A stretch of DNA of 64,000 nt, from NCBI GenBank assembly GCA_947494995.1, contig CANLWY010000001.1:806001-870000 (forward strand), given 5' to 3'. Of the stretch, positions 1-9,982 are shown in pieces. The notes beneath the pieces are model-generated. The model was not told the origin of the DNA, made no database searches, and saw only the letters and a program-made list of their open reading frames with translations. Position 1 is the stretch's first letter. The number at the start of each line of letters is the position of its first letter. The translations under genes were made by a program, and so were the position numbers. Source of the stretch: an uncultured Campylobacterales bacterium (lineage in GTDB: Bacteria > Campylobacterota > Campylobacteria > Campylobacterales > Arcobacteraceae).

Positions 1-2
1 TA

Positions 3-302
3 GATGCAGAGTTTGACTTTTCATTTGTAATAAAAGAGAGTTTAGATAAACCCTTTATTTATCTTGGAATGATTGCCTTTTCTATTTTGATTTTCATGGC
101 AATAACTTCAACAAAAAAACTTTTTAGAAAGTATAATAAGTATCATAAGTTAGTCTATCTCTCTTTACTCTTAATAACAATACATTTTATAATGGCTCAA
201 AAATCTTTAACAATTTTACAATTTTCTTACATTGCTATTATTTTATTTATAGCATATTGTAAACTTTTACAGCAAATCATACAAAAAAACAGAGTAAATT
301 AA
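3..302 (+). CDS. msrQ: C-terminal fragment of MsrQ/YedZ-like heme-binding membrane subunit (5' end outside window)
   Basis: Open frame from base 3 reads DAEFDFSFVIKESLDKPFIYLGMIAFSILIFMAITSTKKLFRKYNKYHKLVYLSLLLITIHFIM, resembling the MsrQ pattern (KRPY..G..A...L..LAITS....R.....WK.LH.LVYL). The track ORF at 69 is only an internal ATG. Confidence 0.7.
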   Translation, partial: DAEFDFSFVIKESLDKPFIYLGMIAFSILIFMAITSTKKLFRKYNKYHKLVYLSLLLITIHFIMAQKSLTILQFSYIAIILFIAYCKLLQQIIQKNRVN

Positions 303-477
303 CTTTCTGTTAACCTTTTGTTAGATTATTATTAATACTCATCTATTATAATTTTCATATGGATTAAGAAGACTTGCGAAACCTTCTTAAAATGAATTTA
401 AAAAAATGCGAATTTTTAAGTTTTCAATTTGTTTCCTTGTGTATAAAAAGAGCTCCTTTTTAAGGAGCTTTTTTTTT
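299..477 (+). ncRNA. Candidate small RNA copy 1 (promoter, RNA and terminator); RNA body about 360-477
   Basis: TATAAT at 347-352; stem TTAAGAAG/CTTCTTAA (364-371/383-390); terminator AGCTCC-TTTTTAA-GGAGCT plus T-run ending ~477. Near-identical to the second copy at 507-685. Confidence 0.6.
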
Positions 478-506
478 GGTACTAAAAATTATCTTTTTTA
501 ATTAAA

Positions 507-685
507 TTAACTTTCTGTTAACTTTTCATTACTTTATGATTAATTCTCATCTATTATAATTTTCATATGGATTAAGAAGAACCGCGAAACCTTCTTAAAA
601 GAATTTAAAAAAATGCGAATTTTTAAGTTTTCCAATTTGTTTCCTTGTGTATAAAAAGAGCTCCTCATAACGGAGCTTTTTTTTT
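507..685 (+). ncRNA. Candidate small RNA copy 2 (tandem paralog); RNA body about 568-685
   Basis: TATAAT at 555-560; stem TTAAGAAG/CTTCTTAA (572-579/591-598); terminator GAGCTCC-TCATAAC-GGAGCTT plus T9. Same start motif TTAACTTTCTGTTAAC as copy 1. Confidence 0.6.
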
Positions 686-750
686 ACCCAAATTAAAGGA
701 ATTTTCGCTAACATTCGCCAATGAAAAAACTATCAAGAAATATTAATTAA

Positions 751-2793
751 ATGCCATTATCCAATCTAAATGAAGAACAATTAAGTGCAGCAACCTGTCC
801 AAAAGGTTATAACCTTATTATTGCTAGTGCAGGAACAGGAAAGACTTCAACAATTGTAGGTCGTATTGCAAACTTAATTAACAGCGGAATAAAACCTGAA
901 GAAATATTATTATTAACTTTTACAAATAAAGCTGCTGCTGAAATGGTTGCTAGAGTTGCAAAGTTTTTTGGAAAAGAGACAGCAAAGAAAATTATGGCTG
1001 GAACTTTCCATTCTGTTTCATATAAACTTCTAAAAGAGTTAAATGTAAATATTACATTAAAGCAACCAAGTGAATTAAAAACATTATTTAAGTCTCTATA
1101 TGAAAAAAGAGTATTTTATGATAGAGATGATGAAGCCAATCCATATGATGGTGGGTATTTATATGATTTATACTCTTTATATCTAAATTCAAATGAAGGG
1201 GAAGAGTTTGGTGCTTGGGTATTAGATAAGAATCCTGCACATGAACTTTATACGGCAATTTATGAAGATGTAATTATTGAATTCAATGAGTTAAAAATAA
1301 AATATGGATATGCAAATTTTGATGATTTATTAACAATTATGCTTGATACTTTAAAAGAGAAAGAGTTTGACTTTAAAGAGATTCTTGTAGATGAATATCA
1401 AGATACAAATCCTTTACAAGGAAGATTGTTAGATGCCTTTAGACCCAAGTCTTTATTTTGTGTAGGTGATTATGATCAAAGTATCTATGCTTTTAATGGC
1501 TCAGATATTGGAATTATCTCTACTTTTTCTTCAAGATATGAAGGTGCTGAGGTTTTTACTTTAAGAAAAAACTATCGTTCAAGTAGACCCATTTTAGATT
1601 TAGCAACAAAAGTTATTGAACACAATGAAAGAGTATATGAAAAAAAACTACAAGTAATGAGACATGATGTCTCTATTCCTCCAAAATTATTAGAGTTTAC
1701 TGAACTTTTTCAACAGTATCATTATATTTCAGAACAGATATCAAAAAGTGGTACCCCACATAATGAAATAGCAATTATCTTTAGAAATAATTCTAGTGCT
1801 GATGGTATAGAAGCAAATTTACGTGAATATGGAATTCCAGCAAAAAGAAAAGGTGGAATGTCTTTTTTTGACTCTGTTGAGGTAAAGTTTGTTCTTGATG
1901 TTCTTGTAATGCAATTATCACACAATGATATGATGGCTTTTATTCATGTTTTAGAGCATGGTAAAGGAATAGGAAAGGCTATTGCAAAGGATATTTTTGA
2001 TGCACTTATAAAACTTGGGCATGGTGATATGTTTAAAGGACTTTTCTATCCAGACCCAAATATTAATAATCCATATGAATCAAACAGGGTAAAAAATATT
2101 CAGCTTGGACTTTTTGATGACTTTTTAGAGTTAGGCTCTGTTTCAAAGTTTAAAGATTGTGGTTTTGAAGAGGCTTTTTTATCTAACCCCATACTAAAAC
2201 ATCCAAAACTTTCAGTTGATGGAGCTAAGTATGTATATGATTTTTACCTTCTTATTAAACTTATTAGGAGAACTAAAAATCCTGACTCTTTAGTGACTTC
2301 TATAACTAGTTCTATGATGTACTCAAGAATTAAAGAGTTTCTTGCAACAAAAAGAGCAACACAAAAAGATGGAACTGTAAATGCAATTGCAAAAGCAAAG
2401 GCTTTAGCTAAGTTAAATAGAAAAGTAATGCTTCTAAAACAACTTTCACGTAATTTTAATGATCTATCGAAATTTGTAAATTCAATGATTTTAGGTGGTG
2501 GAGAAATGAGTGAAGGTGATGGGGTGAATCTTCTATCAGTACATGCAAGTAAAGGTTTAGAGTTTAAAGAAGTTTATGTAATAGACCTTATGGATGGACG
2601 TTTCCCAAATAGAAAATTGATGAGTAAGGGTGGAAGTTTAGAAGAAGAGAGAAGACTTTTTTATGTTGCAGTTACAAGAGCAAAGGATGTTTTATATCTA
2701 AGTTTTGCAAAGTTTGACAAAATTAAAAAAATGGATTTTGTGGCAAGTCCTTTTCTCAAAGAAGCAGGTTTAATAAAGTCTACACCTGAATAA
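751..2793 (+). CDS. UvrD/Rep/PcrA-family ATP-dependent DNA helicase (SF1)
   Basis: ASAGTGKT Walker A, LLTFTNKAA, VDEYQDTN, GDYDQSIYAFNGS, LLSVHASKGLEF, RRLFYVAVTRA motifs. Confidence 0.93.
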   Translation: MPLSNLNEEQLSAATCPKGYNLIIASAGTGKTSTIVGRIANLINSGIKPEEILLLTFTNKAAAEMVARVAKFFGKETAKKIMAGTFHSVSYKLLKELNVNITLKQPSELKTLFKSLYEKRVFYDRDDEANPYDGGYLYDLYSLYLNSNEGEEFGAWVLDKNPAHELYTAIYEDVIIEFNELKIKYGYANFDDLLTIMLDTLKEKEFDFKEILVDEYQDTNPLQGRLLDAFRPKSLFCVGDYDQSIYAFNGSDIGIISTFSSRYEGAEVFTLRKNYRSSRPILDLATKVIEHNERVYEKKLQVMRHDVSIPPKLLEFTELFQQYHYISEQISKSGTPHNEIAIIFRNNSSADGIEANLREYGIPAKRKGGMSFFDSVEVKFVLDVLVMQLSHNDMMAFIHVLEHGKGIGKAIAKDIFDALIKLGHGDMFKGLFYPDPNINNPYESNRVKNIQLGLFDDFLELGSVSKFKDCGFEEAFLSNPILKHPKLSVDGAKYVYDFYLLIKLIRRTKNPDSLVTSITSSMMYSRIKEFLATKRATQKDGTVNAIAKAKALAKLNRKVMLLKQLSRNFNDLSKFVNSMILGGGEMSEGDGVNLLSVHASKGLEFKEVYVIDLMDGRFPNRKLMSKGGSLEEERRLFYVAVTRAKDVLYLSFAKFDKIKKMDFVASPFLKEAGLIKSTPE

Positions 2794-2806
2794 AAAACAG
2801 AAGAAG

Positions 2807-2842
2807 TGACAAAATGTCAAAAATTTGACACGTTTTTTGACA
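2807..2842. promoter_or_regulatory. Operator-like cluster of TGTCA/TTTGACA half-sites upstream of 2880 ORF
   Basis: TGACA-AAA-TGTCA (2807-2819), TGTCAAA-AA-TTTGACA (2815-2830) and another TTTGACA (2836-2842). Confidence 0.4.
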
Positions 2843-2879
2843 TTTTCTTTATAGAATACCTAACGAAGGTAGGTATTTT

Positions 2880-3218
2880 ATGTCAGAAAGAACAATTTCC
2901 CAAATAAGTAGAATGATTTCAACAGATTTTCAAGTATTGTTTAATAGTGATAAGTTATCCAATGAGATTGATTGTGCAATCATTGAAGTTAAAAAAATAC
3001 ATAAAAAAGAAGAAGAGAGAAAATGTATTCTTGAAAAAGAACTTTTTTTATTAAAAAAAGAGTATAAAAAAATCTCTTTATTAAATTCTTCATCTCAAGT
3101 AAAATTTCAAGAAAAAAGAGATTTTTTCAATGGACATTTAGATCAAATAAATATTAATATTAGTAAATTAGAAAAATTTATTCATATTTTAAAATCTAAG
3201 AAAAATAAGCTCTTGTAA
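2880..3218 (+). CDS. Small coiled-coil protein of unknown function
   Basis: 112-aa ORF rich in K/E/L heptads; preceded by a hairpin holding the AAGG ribosome-binding region. Confidence 0.6.
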   Translation: MSERTISQISRMISTDFQVLFNSDKLSNEIDCAIIEVKKIHKKEEERKCILEKELFLLKKEYKKISLLNSSSQVKFQEKRDFFNGHLDQININISKLEKFIHILKSKKNKLL

Positions 3219-3347
3219 TTGTATGTTAGTAAATCTAACATACTAGGAAAACTCATCTCATCTAACAATAAAATAAACTTTTTTTCGATATAATCGCGAA
3301 TATTTTTAAACATACACAACGATAATCAACAATAGGGAACTAATATT

Positions 3348-5966
3348 ATGAGTAATAAATACGAACCATCAAAGGTAGAGGATAACTATTATAAAATCTG
3401 TGAAGATAGAGGTTACTTTGAAATCGATGGAAACAAAGATATTCAAGAAGAGGGTAAAAACTTTTCAATTATGATGCCACCACCAAATGTAACAGGAAGT
3501 TTACATATTGGACATGCACTTACTTTTACATTACAAGATATTATTACTAGATATAAAAGAATGGATGGGTTCAAAACTCTTTGGCAACCAGGGACTGATC
3601 ATGCAGGTATTGCAACTCAAAATGTAGTTGAAAAACAACTTTTAGCTGAAGGTACAACCAAAGAAGAGATTGGTAGAGAAAAGTTCTTAGAAAGAGCTTG
3701 GCTTCAAAAAGAGACTTCTGGTGGAAATATTGTACACCAAATGAGAAAACTAGGTGTTACACCAGCTTGGAAAAGAGAAAGATTTACAATGGATGAAGGT
3801 CTTAAAGAGGCTGTAAAAGAAGCATTTGTAAGTCTATACAATGATGGTCACATTACTCAAAATAATTATATGGTAAATTGGTGTACTCATGATGGTGCAT
3901 TATCAGATATTGAAGTTGAACACGAAGAAGTAAATGGTAAATTCTACCACATGATTTATAAGTTTGCTGATGGTTCTGGGGAACTTCAAGTTGCAACAAC
4001 AAGACCTGAAACATATTTTGGGGATACTGCTGTAATGGTTCACCCTGATGATGAAAGATATACTCATATCGTTGGAAAAGAAGTATTACTACCATTAACT
4101 GATAGAAAAATCAAAGTTATTACAGATTCTCATGTTGATATGGAGTTTGGAACAGGTGTTGTAAAAGTAACTCCTGCACATGACCAAAATGACTACGAAG
4201 TAGGTAAGAGACACGATTTAGAGTTTATTAAGTGTTTTGATGAAGCTGGTATTTTAAATGAATACTGTGGAGAGTTTGCTGGACTTGAAAGACTAGAAGC
4301 TAGAAAACCTATTGTTGAAAAGTTAGAAGCTGAAGGTTATATTGTAAAAATTGAAGAGCATTCACATCAAGTAGGACACTGCTATAGATGTAAAAATATT
4401 GTTGAGCCATTTATTTCTCAACAATGGTTCTTATCTGAAAAAGTTGCACAATCTTCAATCGCGAAAACAAAAGCACATAATAACTTCCACCCGCAACATT
4501 GGATTAATTCATATACTGCATGGATGGATGAGTTAAGACCTTGGTGTATTTCTAGACAGTTATGGTGGGGACATAGAATTCCTGTATTTACTTGTGATTC
4601 TTGTAATCATCAATGGGCAGATCAAGCAGATGAGCCAGAAGCTTGTCCAAAGTGTGGTGAAAAACACTATACTCAAGATCCAGATGTTTTAGATACTTGG
4701 TTCTCATCTGCTTTATGGGCTATGTCACCATTAGGTTGGGGAAATAACAACAAATTACCAGAACTATATAATTTAGAACAAGATATGAAAGACTTCTATC
4801 CCAACTCATTACTTATTACTGGTTTTGATATTATGTTCTTCTGGGTTGCTAGAATGATGATGATGGGTGATCACTTCCAAGGTGAGTTACCATTTAAAGA
4901 TATCTATATGCATGCACTAGTACGTGATGAACATGGGGCTAAAATGTCTAAATCAAAAGGGAACGTAATTGACCCACTTGATATGGTAGAAGAGCATTCT
5001 GCTGATATTATTAGATTTACACTTGCTTACCTTGCAGTTCAAGGAAGAGATATTAAGCTTGGAGCTAAGAACTTAGAGCAATTTAGAAACTTTACAAACA
5101 AACTTTATAATGCATCTAATTTCTTAACATTAAATGTTGATACATTCTCTGACTTAAAAGATATTCAGATTCAAACTGCACTTGGAAAGTATATGCAATC
5201 AAGATTATCTCATGCTGTTGAAGAAGTGAGAGTTGCTTTAGAAGCATTCAAATTTAATGAAGCAGCTTCAATTTTATATAAATTTGTATGGACTGAGTTT
5301 TGTGATTGGGGTATTGAGTACTCTAAAGCTTCAAAAGAGTCTATTTCTGAGCTTGGTGCTATTTTCAAAGAGACTTTAAAACTAGTATCTCCATTTATGC
5401 CATTTATTTCTGATTACTTATACCACAAGTTATCAGGTAGTTCATTAGAAGAGGGCGCGCCTTCTCTTATGGTTACAAACTTCCCTAAAGATATTGCAAA
5501 AGATACAGAAGTTGAAGCAATGTTTGAAATCATTGAAGAAGCAATTACAGCTCTTAGACGTGCAAAAGTAATCATTGATATGGGTAACTCTAAAATTGCA
5601 AAAGCTTATGTAAAATTAGACAAAGCAATTGATACACAATTAGCTAAACCATTTATTGAAAAACTTGCAAAAGTTGAGGATATTGAGTTTGTTGATGCAA
5701 AAGTTGAAAACTCTATTACAGATGTATCTGATAACTTAGAGGTTTATTTACCAACAAGTGAGATTGATATGTCTCCAATTATTGATAAACTTACTAAACA
5801 AAAAGAAAAAGTTGAAAAAGAAGTAAATAAGTTAAAGGGAATGCTTTCAAATGAAAGATTCGTAGCAAATGCTCCAGAAGCAGTAGTTACTGAAAATAAA
5901 CAAGCGCTGTCTGATGCAGAAGCTAAATTAGAGAAAATAGAAAACGAATTAAAAGCTATTTCATAA
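3348..5966 (+). CDS. valS: Valyl-tRNA synthetase
   Basis: MMPPPNVTGSLHIGHAL (HIGH motif), KMSKSKGNVIDP (KMSKS motif), C-terminal coiled coil. Confidence 0.97.
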   Translation: MSNKYEPSKVEDNYYKICEDRGYFEIDGNKDIQEEGKNFSIMMPPPNVTGSLHIGHALTFTLQDIITRYKRMDGFKTLWQPGTDHAGIATQNVVEKQLLAEGTTKEEIGREKFLERAWLQKETSGGNIVHQMRKLGVTPAWKRERFTMDEGLKEAVKEAFVSLYNDGHITQNNYMVNWCTHDGALSDIEVEHEEVNGKFYHMIYKFADGSGELQVATTRPETYFGDTAVMVHPDDERYTHIVGKEVLLPLTDRKIKVITDSHVDMEFGTGVVKVTPAHDQNDYEVGKRHDLEFIKCFDEAGILNEYCGEFAGLERLEARKPIVEKLEAEGYIVKIEEHSHQVGHCYRCKNIVEPFISQQWFLSEKVAQSSIAKTKAHNNFHPQHWINSYTAWMDELRPWCISRQLWWGHRIPVFTCDSCNHQWADQADEPEACPKCGEKHYTQDPDVLDTWFSSALWAMSPLGWGNNNKLPELYNLEQDMKDFYPNSLLITGFDIMFFWVARMMMMGDHFQGELPFKDIYMHALVRDEHGAKMSKSKGNVIDPLDMVEEHSADIIRFTLAYLAVQGRDIKLGAKNLEQFRNFTNKLYNASNFLTLNVDTFSDLKDIQIQTALGKYMQSRLSHAVEEVRVALEAFKFNEAASILYKFVWTEFCDWGIEYSKASKESISELGAIFKETLKLVSPFMPFISDYLYHKLSGSSLEEGAPSLMVTNFPKDIAKDTEVEAMFEIIEEAITALRRAKVIIDMGNSKIAKAYVKLDKAIDTQLAKPFIEKLAKVEDIEFVDAKVENSITDVSDNLEVYLPTSEIDMSPIIDKLTKQKEKVEKEVNKLKGMLSNERFVANAPEAVVTENKQALSDAEAKLEKIENELKAIS

Positions 5967-5976
5967 GGAATCCAAA

Positions 5977-6735
5977 ATGGTAGTAAGAAATCTTATTTTA
6001 GTATTTGGTTTATTACTACTATTTAGTGGTTGTTTACCAAAAAGTGAAGATGTTCAAACAGCTTTTCAAACAAATGCTGCAACAACAATAAAAAATGACC
6101 AAAAGAGACTACAATCTTTACTCCTAAAGTTTAAAAAGAAATTAGATTTAAGAAATCCTAAGGCTTTTAATAAACAAAATATATACAAAATAAACTCTTT
6201 AATAAAAGATTCAAATACAAAATTTTTTTTAAAATACAAAAATACAGTTCTTGAAAATTATAAAGACTATTTACAAATAGCATTTTCTAAAGATGAAATA
6301 TCAATGAGAAATGATTATCTTATTTTAGGTATTTACTATTTAATAGATAGTGCTTATGATTTTGATACTTCTTATAAAGTTGCTGCATTAGAGTATGATA
6401 AACATACTCTAGATATTCTCTATAAAAATCTTCAAATTATAAAATGGAAAATTAAATCTAATAAAGATTTAAATGGGGATTATCTTTTTCTTACTTGGCA
6501 AAATAATTGGCAAGTAGAACTTGATAAAAGATTAAGAGCTGATGAAAACTTTTCATATGAAAAATTAAATGAACTTAAATATATAAAAGAGAAAAAAGAA
6601 AGTATCTTAGATTCGTCAAACTTCTCTTTTGAAGTAGTTTTAACTCAAATGATTGATAGTGCAGAAAACTCTTTAAGAGCTTTGGGAGAAGAACCAAAAG
6701 AGCTTACTGTTAAGGCTATGTTTTTATTCTTATAA
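5977..6735 (+). CDS. Putative lipoprotein of unknown function
   Basis: Signal peptide with lipobox LLFSGC; starts 11 bp after valS stop. Confidence 0.6.
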   Translation: MVVRNLILVFGLLLLFSGCLPKSEDVQTAFQTNAATTIKNDQKRLQSLLLKFKKKLDLRNPKAFNKQNIYKINSLIKDSNTKFFLKYKNTVLENYKDYLQIAFSKDEISMRNDYLILGIYYLIDSAYDFDTSYKVAALEYDKHTLDILYKNLQIIKWKIKSNKDLNGDYLFLTWQNNWQVELDKRLRADENFSYEKLNELKYIKEKKESILDSSNFSFEVVLTQMIDSAENSLRALGEEPKELTVKAMFLFL

Positions 6736-6747
6736 AAAGAGAAAGAT

Positions 6748-9700
6748 TTAATCTTGCCCTTTTAGTTTATGTGAAATTGAGTATATAACTGGTAGATATA
6801 GTAAGTTTAATACTGTCCCCCATAAAAGACCAAATCCCAGACCTATTGCTATAGGTTGGAAGATAACTGCTTGACCTGTTGGGAAGAAAATTAATGAACT
6901 CATACCAATAAGTGTTGTAATAGTTGTTAAAATAATTGGTCTAAATCTTTTTGTTGCTCTTAAAAATACATCTTTTAAAGTTTTTGCTTTTTTAAGATAA
7001 GTCATCATAATAATACCATCATTTATAACAACTCCTGCAAGTCCTAATGCTCCTATCATAGATGGCATTGATAAATTTAAGCCCATGATTTTGTGACCTA
7101 TCAAAACACCAAGAAGAGAAAAAGGAATAACACTCATTAAAATAAAAGTCTCTCTAAATGAGTTAAATAGATAAAGCATTGCAAGCATTATTAAAATTAC
7201 TGCTAATCCACTTGCTAGTAGCATATCTTGTTTTAAAGATTTTTGTTTTTCAGCTTCACCTTTAAATACAAGTCTTACTCCAGAGTTCTTGACTTTATCA
7301 GTTATTGGTTGTAATTTTTCAATCACTTCATTTGCTGTTATAATATCCGGGTCAACATTTGCAAAGACATAAAAGTTTTTTTGTGCATCATCTTTTACAA
7401 GCTGTTCAAAACCTCTAATTATATTAAAATCAACAATTTGGTTTAAAGATATAAAGGTTCCATCTTTTAATGGTATTTCTAAGTTTTTGAAGTTCTCAAA
7501 ATCGTCTTTATTTAGACTCTCTATTTTTATATCCAACATATCTGTTGCATCAAAAGTAACACCTTTTTTCTTTGATAGATACATATTTGATAAATATGAA
7601 CCTATAAAGGCTTCATCTATACCTAGTTGTTCTCCATAAGAGTTAACTTTTACTTTGATTTCATCTACACCAAATTTTAAAGAGTTTGAAGCTGATTTAA
7701 TTCCCTTCATATTTTCAAGCTCTTTTTGTAGTAGTTCAATACCATTTATAATTTTTTCATTATTATCAGACACTAGTCCTATTTTTATATCTGCTTTTAC
7801 AGGACCTACTTTTTTCTCTAAAACTACAATTTCTGCTAAATCATATTTTTCTTTATATTCTCTTTTTTCAATAAATTTCTTAAGTTTTTTAGCTATTTTT
7901 CTAGATTTTTCAGTTCTTGTTCTTCCTTCTTCATCATAATAAAAACTTAAATAAGGAGTTACATATTTATCTAAAAAGTTTGCTGCTTTTAGTTTCTGAA
8001 GTTCTACCGTCATATACATTACATAAGGGTATCTTTCAGTATTATTTCCTGTATCTCTTCTAAAACCAGCAACAGAGTCAATACTTTTTATAAAGAATTT
8101 ATCACTTTTCTTCATCATATCTGCTTCAATCTCTTGAACTATTTTAAAAGCATCTTCAAGTTTAGTATTTTCATTTGCTTTAATAGATATTTTTACATCA
8201 GTAGCATCAAATTTTGGAAACATTTGAAATTTTGAAGTTTTAATTGCCATTACTGTTGCTATAGGAACAGCAATAATAAAAATTAATAAAAATGTCTTTT
8301 TCCAATCCATAAAAAAGTGTAAAATAGAGTTATAGATTCTATTTGGTCTTTCCCAAGATGTAACTTTTGCTTTATTTTTAAGCATATGTGCTGCATGAAT
8401 TGGTAAGAAAATAAAAGATTCAATAAGTGAAGCAACAACTAACGCTGATAGAGCAATAGGAATTAACTTCATAACTTCTCCCATTGTTCCACTAATCATT
8501 AAAATAGGTAAAAATGAGAAAAGAGTTGTAATTGACGCAACTGTAACAGGTTTTACCATCTCTTTTGCACCCATCACAGCTGCTTCTTTAGGAGGATAAC
8601 CTTCTTCAATATATTGTTGAATATTTTCACTTACAACAATGGCATCATCAACAACAATACCGATTGCAATCAATACTCCAACAAGGGAGATCATATTTAT
8701 AGTATATCCACTAAAATACATATAAATTGCTGCAATTACAAAGGAAGTTGGTATTCCAATTGCAATAATTGCAGACATTCTAAAGTTGATTAAAATCATT
8801 ACAAGAATAGTAATTAAAATGATTCCAAGCATAATATTTGATACTACAATATTAAGTCTATCTAAAATTCTTTCACTATTATCATCGGCAATAGAGATTT
8901 TTATATCAGGATTTTTTTCATTTAGTTTAGGCAGGATTTTTTTTATATCTTGTGCAATAACAATTGCATCAGCTGTTTCACTTTGCTCAACTGCTAATGA
9001 TAGGGCATTTTCACCATTAAAAGAGTATTTTGTAGAAGAATCTTCATACTTTTTTGAGATAAATGCAATATCTCTTAAATAGATATTGGAGTTTCCTATT
9101 TTAACTAAAGTGTTAGCAAAATCTTCTGCTGTTTTTGCTCCATTGAATGTTGAAATATAGTAGTGTTTACTTCCACCTTCTATTTTACCAACAGGAAAGA
9201 TATATGAAAGTGTTGAAATAGCTGAAAAAACTTCATTCTTATTCAGATTTAAGGCTTCAATTTTTTTATTATCTAAAAGAACTTCATAGTATTTATCAGA
9301 ATCACCATAAATAGTAATATCATTCACTCCATCTACACTTAAAAGTTTACTTTTTAGTTCATCTGCAAAGGGTTTTAGTTCATCTGTAGAGTATTTATCA
9401 GAAGTTAAAGTAATATCTATAAGTGACCTAGAACGGGTTAAAACATTTACCGTAGGTTCATCCATGTCTGAGGGTAAGTTTGATTTTACAAGAGCAATAG
9501 CATCTTTCATTCTATTAGCTTCATTGTATTTTTCTTTACCTTTTTTTAGTTCAACTACAATTGAGAAACTTCCTGGACTAATTACTGTTGTCATAGCGTC
9601 AATACTGTCTAGGTTTTTAATATTATCTTCTATTTCACTTACAGCCATTCTATCTAGAATATCAACTGAAGCTCCAGTGTATGATCCTTTTATTGAAATC

Positions 9701-9837
9701 ATATCTAAATCAAAACTTGGGAAAATCTCTTTAGCTGTTTTATTATAAGACCAAATACCAATAGCAAAAACAAGTATGAAAAGAGTGTAATTCATACGAG
9801 AGTTTTCTACAAAAAATCTCAAAAATCTTTCAAACAT
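6748..9837 (-). CDS. RND-family (AcrB/HAE1-like) efflux transporter
   Basis: 1029 aa; GIVVDDAIVVSENIQ, KPVTVASITTLFSFLPI, duplicated RND TM architecture. Confidence 0.93.
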   Translation of the reverse strand: MFERFLRFFVENSRMNYTLFILVFAIGIWSYNKTAKEIFPSFDLDMISIKGSYTGASVDILDRMAVSEIEDNIKNLDSIDAMTTVISPGSFSIVVELKKGKEKYNEANRMKDAIALVKSNLPSDMDEPTVNVLTRSRSLIDITLTSDKYSTDELKPFADELKSKLLSVDGVNDITIYGDSDKYYEVLLDNKKIEALNLNKNEVFSAISTLSYIFPVGKIEGGSKHYYISTFNGAKTAEDFANTLVKIGNSNIYLRDIAFISKKYEDSSTKYSFNGENALSLAVEQSETADAIVIAQDIKKILPKLNEKNPDIKISIADDNSERILDRLNIVVSNIMLGIILITILVMILINFRMSAIIAIGIPTSFVIAAIYMYFSGYTINMISLVGVLIAIGIVVDDAIVVSENIQQYIEEGYPPKEAAVMGAKEMVKPVTVASITTLFSFLPILMISGTMGEVMKLIPIALSALVVASLIESFIFLPIHAAHMLKNKAKVTSWERPNRIYNSILHFFMDWKKTFLLIFIIAVPIATVMAIKTSKFQMFPKFDATDVKISIKANENTKLEDAFKIVQEIEADMMKKSDKFFIKSIDSVAGFRRDTGNNTERYPYVMYMTVELQKLKAANFLDKYVTPYLSFYYDEEGRTRTEKSRKIAKKLKKFIEKREYKEKYDLAEIVVLEKKVGPVKADIKIGLVSDNNEKIINGIELLQKELENMKGIKSASNSLKFGVDEIKVKVNSYGEQLGIDEAFIGSYLSNMYLSKKKGVTFDATDMLDIKIESLNKDDFENFKNLEIPLKDGTFISLNQIVDFNIIRGFEQLVKDDAQKNFYVFANVDPDIITANEVIEKLQPITDKVKNSGVRLVFKGEAEKQKSLKQDMLLASGLAVILIMLAMLYLFNSFRETFILMSVIPFSLLGVLIGHKIMGLNLSMPSMIGALGLAGVVINDGIIMMTYLKKAKTLKDVFLRATKRFRPIILTTITTLIGMSSLIFFPTGQAVIFQPIAIGLGFGLLWGTVLNLLYLPVIYSISHKLKGQD

Positions 9838-9982
9838 TATTAACCTTTTAATTAAAATAAGAATTATAATATAGGATTATTAATGGCAGTTTAATATTTA
9901 AAATAAAAAGTAATTTAAATATCTAAAAAAGTATATTATCAAATTTGTTATAATATAAAGAGACTACTCTAAGGACAATGTT

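Noticed and set aside
325-565. Possible Fur boxes in the promoters of the tandem sRNA candidates (ATTATTAATACTCATC / TGATTAATTCTCATC)
   Set aside because: Spacing and symmetry do not fit the 7-1-7 pattern seen in the other boxes; too weak to claim.
299-685. Idea that the tandem units are 6S RNA, SRP RNA or tmRNA
   Set aside because: No SRP-type apical loop, no 6S-like open bubble and no tmRNA tag reading frame visible; left as unknown sRNAs.
1722-1925. Minus-strand track ORF inside the helicase gene
   Set aside because: Antisense shadow of a strongly supported CDS; no ribosome-binding site or recognisable protein. The same applies to the track ORFs at 3853, 7655, 8786, 9464, 9964, 10973, 11591, 12020, 13472, 14309, 16326, 16517, 16975, 17992, 23031, 26033, 34599, 36457, 37891, 38645, 40776, 41803, 42790, 45181, 54717, 56990, 60318 and 62892.
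3221-3243. Inverted repeat GTATGTTAG-TAAAT-CTAACATAC after ORF 2880
   Set aside because: Probably an ordinary terminator or attenuator; no U-tract and no extra evidence, so not listed as a separate discovery.
5454-5462. GGCGCGCC patch in valS, GC-rich against the AT-rich background
   Set aside because: A single short in-frame codon run; no sign of insertion or function.
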